Shown here: piece by piece, positions 4,861 to 8,580 of the stretch | How positions within the stretch are numbered: the stretch's first letter is position 1 | Layout of the letters: every line of letters begins with the position of its first letter | DNA from: Candidatus Omnitrophota bacterium | Lineage (GTDB): Bacteria > Omnitrophota > Gorgyraeia > Pluralincolimonadales > Pluralincolimonadaceae | Assembly: GCA_020061685.1 (NCBI GenBank) | Contig: JAGUXU010000145.1 | Span: 1 to 8,580, forward strand | Direction of reading: 5' to 3' | DNA: 8,580 nt | Notes under the pieces: model-generated | Database searches by the model: none | What the model saw: the letters and a program-made list of their open reading frames with translations, nothing else | What the model was told of the DNA's origin: nothing | Translations under genes and position numbers: made by a program

Positions 4861-7134
4861 TTACCCGCACTTGGAATAACCGCAGGCCTTGCATATCATA
4901 CAGCCTTCGACATGCTGCAGCGCCCCGCCGCAGTCAGGACAGACACCGACGACATTACCCACTTTCGCCTTCGTCTTCTGGGGTGTGGTCTCCTCGGCCT
5001 TAGGGTCGGTCTCTTCCTGCGCCTTCCTGTTCAAGAGGCGCTTCTCTATCGCCTTAGCGATGGCGTCGGCGCAGGAGAATATCCTTCCGCCCTTCTCCCA
5101 TGAAGGATTAGGACAACGGATGCCTGTCAACTGCTCTATTATCGAATGGGTATCAAGACCGCATCTTAAAGCCAGCGAGACCAGCCTTCCTATCGCTTCG
5201 AGCTGGCTTGCGGCGCAGCCGCCCGCCTTTCCCATTTGGGTAAATATCTCGAAAGGCCTTCCGTTCTCGTCTTCATTTATAGTTATATAGAGATTGCCGC
5301 AGCCGGTGAGGATCTTCGTAGTGGTGCCTCTGGTCACCTCCGGCCTCGGGCGGGGCGAAGTCCTTGCCTTCTCTTCTCTCTTGGCATCCTCTTCGGCCGG
5401 TTTTTCTTTTGTGTGGTTGATATATAGGACCTGCTCCTCGCGGCTTCCGTCGCGGTAGATGGTGACGCCCTTGCATTCCATCTTATACGCCAGGAGGTAG
5501 ACCTCTCGTACGTCATCCGGAGTCGCGGTATTCGGGAAATTCACCGTCTTCGAGACCGCGTTATCGGTATGTTTCTGGAACGCCGCCTGCATCCTTATGT
5601 GCCAGATCGGAGTTATGTCATGTGCCGTGACAAATACCCTCTTTACGTCTTCCGGGACCTCCTCGATATCGTGGAGGCTGCCTTTTTCCGCTATCTTCTC
5701 CATCAATTTCTCGGAATAGAACCCTTTTTCCTTGGCCGTTTCCTCGAAGGCAGAATTCACTTCGACCAGTTTGGTCTTGTCCATCACCTCGCGGTAATAC
5801 GATATGGCGAAGAGCGGCTCTATGCCGCTTGTGGTATCCGCTATTATCGACAATGTGCCGGTCGGCGCTATCGTCGTAAGCGTGGCGTTCCTCAGGCCCG
5901 GCCCGTCGGCATAAATAGAATTCGCGAAATTCGGGAACGGCCCGCGCCTTAAAGAGAGCGCCTGGGATTTCTTCTTCGCCTCATCGAGGATAAAGGACAT
6001 CACCTTCTCGGCCGTCTCTATGGCTTCCTCGGAATTGTACGGAACGCCGAGCTTGATAAGCATCTCGGCAAAACCCATCACGCCGAGGCCTATCTTCCTG
6101 TTGGCCATCGTCATCTTCTCTATCTGGACAAGGGGAAATTTATTCATATCTATGACGTTATCGAGAAAATGGACGGCCAGATGCGTGACATCGCGCAGCC
6201 TCTCCCAGTTTATCTCAAACTTATCCCCCTGCCGCCTGACCAGCCTCGAGAGGTTTACCGAACCTAAGTTGCAGCTCTCGTAAGGTAATAAGGGCTGTTC
6301 GCCGCAGGGATTGGTCGATTCTATCGCGCCGAGAGCGGGCGTGGGATTAGACTTATTGATCCGGTCTATAAATATGATGCCGGGTTCGCCGTTCTTCCAT
6401 GCCATCTTCAGTATCGTATCGAAGACCTCGCGCGCCTTGAGCCGTCCCACCGATTTCTTGGTATGCGGTTCTATAAGGTCGTACTCCTCGTCGCGCTCTA
6501 CCTTCCTCATAAAATCCTCGGTTAACGCGACTGAGATATTGAAATTCGTGATATCTTTGTCGGATTCCTTGCACTTTATAAATTCCAGGATATCCGGATG
6601 GTCGATGCGCAATATCCCCATGTTCGCGCCGCGCCGGGTCCCCCCCTGTTTTACCGCCTGTGTCGCGGCATCGAATACCTTCATGAACGAGACCGGACCG
6701 CTCGCTATCCCGCCGGTCGTCTTTACCATGCTGTTCTTCGGCCTTAACTTGGAAAAGGAAAAACCCGTGCCGCCTCCGGAGCGATGTATGAGGGCGGTAT
6801 TCTTTATGGCCTCGAAAATGGATTCCATCGAATCCTCTACCGGCAGGACAAAACAGGCGGATAACTGCTGCAACTCGCGGCCCGCGTTCATGAGGGTCGG
6901 CGAATTAGGTAAAAATTCTAAAGTAGATATGATTCCGTAAAACTCGTCTTCTGACTTCTTGATGTTAAAATCCGGGTCATACAGCAAGTCCGCCGAGGCG
7001 ATGTTGTTGGCTACCCTGCGGAAGAGCTGTTCGGGTGACTCTATGGCGCGGCCGCCCGCATCTTTCCTCAGATAGCGTTTCTCCAGTACCTTTATGGAAT
7101 TGGCGGATAGGCCGTTGTGCAGTTTGGCATCCAT
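4861..7134 (-). CDS. nrdJ: Adenosylcobalamin-dependent (class II) ribonucleoside-diphosphate reductase
   Basis: 757 residues from ATG 7134. It reduces ribonucleotides to deoxyribonucleotides using a 5'-deoxyadenosyl-generated thiyl radical, so no oxygen or separate radical subunit is needed. Visible motifs: PNSPTLMNAGR (76-86); Cys94 (SACF), the first reducing cysteine; HRSGGGTGFSFSKLRP (117-132); NPCGEQPLLPYESCNLGS (275-292), with Asn275, thiyl Cys277, Glu279 and reducing Cys288, the 11-residue Cys-Cys spacing of the class; and APTGTLSIIA (423-432). A charged linker (about 573-605) leads to a TSCPD-type domain (about 606-700), a second low-complexity linker, and a tail with Cys732, 735, 745, 748, 751 and 756 in a zinc-ribbon-like layout that should re-reduce the active site. 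There is no N-terminal ATP-cone, so ATP/dATP overall-activity control by that domain is not expected. It heads an operon with dcd and the glycosylase and is probably NrdR-controlled. Confidence 0.97.
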   Translation of the reverse strand: MDAKLHNGLSANSIKVLEKRYLRKDAGGRAIESPEQLFRRVANNIASADLLYDPDFNIKKSEDEFYGIISTLEFLPNSPTLMNAGRELQQLSACFVLPVEDSMESIFEAIKNTALIHRSGGGTGFSFSKLRPKNSMVKTTGGIASGPVSFMKVFDAATQAVKQGGTRRGANMGILRIDHPDILEFIKCKESDKDITNFNISVALTEDFMRKVERDEEYDLIEPHTKKSVGRLKAREVFDTILKMAWKNGEPGIIFIDRINKSNPTPALGAIESTNPCGEQPLLPYESCNLGSVNLSRLVRRQGDKFEINWERLRDVTHLAVHFLDNVIDMNKFPLVQIEKMTMANRKIGLGVMGFAEMLIKLGVPYNSEEAIETAEKVMSFILDEAKKKSQALSLRRGPFPNFANSIYADGPGLRNATLTTIAPTGTLSIIADTTSGIEPLFAISYYREVMDKTKLVEVNSAFEETAKEKGFYSEKLMEKIAEKGSLHDIEEVPEDVKRVFVTAHDITPIWHIRMQAAFQKHTDNAVSKTVNFPNTATPDDVREVYLLAYKMECKGVTIYRDGSREEQVLYINHTKEKPAEEDAKREEKARTSPRPRPEVTRGTTTKILTGCGNLYITINEDENGRPFEIFTQMGKAGGCAASQLEAIGRLVSLALRCGLDTHSIIEQLTGIRCPNPSWEKGGRIFSCADAIAKAIEKRLLNRKAQEETDPKAEETTPQKTKAKVGNVVGVCPDCGGALQHVEGCMICKACGYSKCG

Positions 7135-7143
7135 TAAATTCTT

Positions 7144-7151
7144 CCTCCTTT
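7144..7151 (-). promoter_or_regulatory. Ribosome binding site that fixes the nrdJ start
   Basis: AAAGGAGG on the minus strand, 9 nt before ATG 7134. A longer frame opening at a TTG at 7188 would begin inside the -35 element of the promoter, so it cannot be transcribed from that promoter. This site settles the start at 7134. Confidence 0.9.
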
Positions 7152-7159
7152 CTGCTAAA

Positions 7160-7188
7160 AGTGTACAGCCCTGCTTGTATCTTGTCAA
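7160..7188 (-). promoter_or_regulatory. Sigma70-like promoter of the nrdJ operon
   Basis: TTGACA (7188-7183), 17-bp spacer, TACACT (7165-7160), all on the minus strand. The -35 is consensus, the spacing optimal and the -10 good. The predicted start near 7153 gives a leader of about 20 nt, too short for a cobalamin riboswitch. The operator-like box at 7197-7212 lies 8 bp upstream of the -35. Confidence 0.85.
7165..7180. promoter_or_regulatory. Degenerate NrdR box 2 (putative)
   Basis: On the plus strand, ACAGCCCTGCTTGTAT keeps the outer arms (ACA and TTGTAT) of an NrdR box but not its AT-rich centre; about 8 of 16 positions fit. It lies exactly 16 bp from box 1, the 15-16 bp linker usual for tandem NrdR boxes, and covers the -35/-10 spacer. 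The spacing is more persuasive than the sequence. Confidence 0.4.
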
Positions 7189-7196
7189 GGAAAAAA

Positions 7197-7212
7197 ATAC
7201 AATATATAGTGT
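7197..7212. promoter_or_regulatory. NrdR box 1 (putative operator)
   Basis: A 16-bp near-palindrome, ACACTATATATTGTAT on the minus strand, matching the known NrdR-box pattern ACAC(N)ATATAT(N)GTGT at all but about one of the defined positions. NrdR is the zinc-ribbon/ATP-cone repressor that represses reductase genes in response to dATP/ATP. The site lies directly upstream of the -35 of the nrdJ promoter. No nrdR gene is in this window. Confidence 0.75.
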
Positions 7213-7223
7213 TTCTCGACGTC

Positions 7224-7247
7224 AAAAACCCCCTTAGGTAGTGGGTT
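7224..7247 (-). terminator. Weak terminator candidate downstream of rtcB
   Basis: On the minus strand AACCC (7247-7243) can pair with GGGTT (7231-7227) across an 11-nt loop, followed by three further T residues. The stem is only 5 bp, so efficiency is doubtful, but the position, between the rtcB stop and the nrdJ operator, is where a terminator is expected. Confidence 0.3.
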
Positions 7248-7260
7248 ATGGCTGATAAAC

Positions 7261-7272
7261 AGGGCTTGCCCT
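7261..7272. repeat. Short inverted repeat just past the rtcB stop
   Basis: AGGGCTTGCCCT is self-complementary with a CTTG turn. Read on the plus strand it runs into a T-run (to 7277), the form of a small intrinsic terminator. On the minus strand, where rtcB is transcribed, the run is A residues before the stem and only TGTTTAT after it. Its role is uncertain because no plus-strand gene precedes it. Confidence 0.35.
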
Positions 7273-7275
7273 TTT

Positions 7276-8580
7276 TTATCCCTTGATTGAGATCAGGGGT
7301 TTTGTCATCGCCACTTTCCCGGCGATACCGGAATTATGGACCACATTTACTACCTGTGTGACATCTTTATAAGCGCCGGGCGCCTCCTCGGCGACACCCG
7401 GCAGGCTATGCCCTTTTATGATTATACCCTGTTCTTTAAGCTGCTTTACAAGGTCCATTCCGCGCCACCTTCTCTTTGCCTCTTCCCTGGATGAGACGCG
7501 TCCGGCGCCGTGGACAGCCGTGCCGAAGACCTCCTCCATCCCTTTTTCTGTACCGTGTAAAATATAAGAGCAGGTGCCCATGGTCCCGCCGACCAATACC
7601 GGCTGGCCGATGCTTCTGTATGCCTCGGGGACCTCCGGCCTTCCCGGACCAAATGCCCGCGTGGCGCCTTTCCTGTGCACGATCAGGTCTTTCACCCGGC
7701 CGTTGACTTTGTGTCTCTCTAATTTGGCGGTGTTGTGCCCTATCTCGTAAAGGGTCCGGATGGTCTTCTTGTCGACGCCCAGGGCCGAACCGAATGCCTC
7801 CCTCGTCAGATGTGCGATCGCCTGCCTGTTCGCGAAAGCGGCGTTAATGCCGCAATTTATCGCCTTAAAATACCTCTGCCCTTCCTCGCTCTTGAACGGA
7901 GCGCATACGAGCTCTCTTTCCCTGATAGGGATATTATATTTTCTGGATGCGGCCTCAAGCGTCCTTAGGTAATCGGTCCCTATCTGGTGGCCGAGCCCCC
8001 GGCTTCCGCAATGTATCGAGATGAGTATCTGGCCCTTAAATAATCCGTAGACCTTCGCCGCCTGTTCGTCGAATACCTCATCGACGTATTGGACCTCGAG
8101 ATAATGGTTGCCTGAGCCGAGGGTCCCTACCTGATTGTATCCGCGTTCCTTCGCCTCGCGGCTTACCGCCGCCGGGTCCGCGCCCGCCACACAGCCCTCC
8201 TCTTCCATGAACGTCAGGTCTTCTTCCCAGCCGTAGCCGCGCTCGACGACAAACCTGGCGCCCCTTACCAGCACTTCGTCTATCTGAGAGAGCGATAGCC
8301 TTATCTTTCCTTCGGAGCCCACGCCGGCGGGCACGGTGCGGAATAATTCGTTCGCCAGGGTCTCTTCTTTCCCTTTGATATCCTCGCGCGTAAGCTGGGT
8401 CTTCAAGGTCCTGACCCCGCAGTTTATATCATAGCCCACTCCGCCTACGGCTATTATCCCGGTCTCGACATCGAAAGCGCCGATCGCGCCTATCGCGAAA
8501 CCGTATCCGGGATGGATATCGGCCAGGGCGATCGATGCCTTCTGGATGCCCGGAAGGCAGGCGACGTTCTTTATCTGGAC
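7276..8580 (-). CDS. rtcB: RNA-splicing ligase RtcB, partial (N-terminus beyond the right edge)
   Basis: 434 codons are visible, open to the right edge. RtcB is a GTP- and Mn-dependent ligase joining 2',3'-cyclic-phosphate (or 3'-phosphate) RNA ends to 5'-OH ends, in RNA repair or tRNA splicing. Numbering from the edge: the sequence opens VACLPGIQKASIALADIHPG, and GGVGYDINCGVR holds Asp51 and Cys54 (metal ligands). His159 (GSGNHYLE), His190 (IHCGSRGLGHQ), His282 (GHNTAKLE) and the guanylated nucleophile His357 (VHGAGR) are all present, as are HRKGATRAFGPG and the terminal IKG. An offset of 44-47 to the archaeal (P. horikoshii) enzyme fits Asp95, Cys98, His203, His234, His329, His404 and Lys480, so about 44 residues are missing. 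A GTG at 8439 is internal: it falls inside the GGVGYD motif. The 141-bp gap to nrdJ contains that operon's promoter, so rtcB belongs to a separate upstream unit. Confidence 0.96.
   Translation of the reverse strand, partial: VQIKNVACLPGIQKASIALADIHPGYGFAIGAIGAFDVETGIIAVGGVGYDINCGVRTLKTQLTREDIKGKEETLANELFRTVPAGVGSEGKIRLSLSQIDEVLVRGARFVVERGYGWEEDLTFMEEEGCVAGADPAAVSREAKERGYNQVGTLGSGNHYLEVQYVDEVFDEQAAKVYGLFKGQILISIHCGSRGLGHQIGTDYLRTLEAASRKYNIPIRERELVCAPFKSEEGQRYFKAINCGINAAFANRQAIAHLTREAFGSALGVDKKTIRTLYEIGHNTAKLERHKVNGRVKDLIVHRKGATRAFGPGRPEVPEAYRSIGQPVLVGGTMGTCSYILHGTEKGMEEVFGTAVHGAGRVSSREEAKRRWRGMDLVKQLKEQGIIIKGHSLPGVAEEAPGAYKDVTQVVNVVHNSGIAGKVAMTKPLISIKG

Noticed and set aside
7135..7188. An 18-residue N-terminal extension of NrdJ from a TTG at 7188
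   Set aside because: The TTG is part of the TTGACA -35 element, and a perfect ribosome site serves ATG 7134.
7135..7275. Cobalamin riboswitch ahead of the B12-dependent reductase
   Set aside because: The predicted leader is about 20 nt and the whole gap is 141 bp with no B12-box-like or long stem-loop structure.
7258..7278. Plus-strand intrinsic terminator (short GC hairpin plus T-run)
   Set aside because: No plus-strand gene or promoter was seen upstream of it; listed only as a short inverted repeat.
8437..8439. GTG start for rtcB giving a 387-residue protein
   Set aside because: The frame stays open to the window edge with strong RtcB sequence upstream, and the GTG is the Val of the GGVGYD metal-binding motif.
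1..8580. CRISPR arrays, tRNA/rRNA genes, insertion sequences, phage or defence systems
   Set aside because: No regularly spaced direct repeats, cloverleaf-like segments, transposase/integrase motifs or defence-protein motifs were seen on either strand.

Overview
This window looks like the chromosome of a bacterium. Genes are compact, strong Shine-Dalgarno sites (AAAGGAGG, AAGGAGG) precede several starts, sigma70-like promoters are recognisable, and base composition is roughly balanced. An adenosylcobalamin-dependent (class II) ribonucleotide reductase is the only reductase visible. Together with an OGG1-type glycosylase, RtcB, a short CmpX-like membrane protein and tandem Ddl-like ATP-grasp genes, this fits an anaerobic or microaerophilic candidate-phylum organism. 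Omnitrophota or a relative is my guess, from overall flavour only; no marker gene settles it.

Layout, left to right. (1) Positions 1-1783, minus strand: two adjacent paralogous ATP-grasp ligases related to D-alanine-D-alanine ligase; the second in transcription order runs off the left edge. (2) Positions 1803-2654, minus: a strong intrinsic terminator follows a gene for a small multi-span membrane protein of the CmpX/MscS-related TM-helix family, which has its own promoter. (3) Positions 2674-3173, plus: the only plus-strand gene, an exported 149-residue TPR protein, divergent from the membrane protein gene. (4) Positions 3175-7212, minus: a four-gene operon, nrdJ - dcd - OGG1-like glycosylase - small membrane protein. 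Junctions are 0 nt, a 4-nt overlap and a 16-nt gap. It is driven by a near-consensus promoter with an NrdR-type operator just upstream. (5) Positions 7276-8580, minus: rtcB, lacking about 44 N-terminal residues beyond the right edge.

The clearest functional unit is the nrdJ operon. NrdJ makes deoxyribonucleotides, Dcd deaminates dCTP to dUTP on the route to dTTP, and the glycosylase removes oxidised guanine from DNA. One promoter with a good 16-bp NrdR-box match, plus a degenerate second half-match at the canonical 32-bp centre-to-centre spacing, would tie precursor supply and base repair to one nucleotide-sensing switch. I found no CRISPR array, tRNA, rRNA, insertion sequence or prophage gene. 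No stretch over 300 bases lacks a gene. Nothing here clearly amounts to an undescribed defence or mobile system; the more open items are the paired ligases and the glycosylase in a reductase operon.
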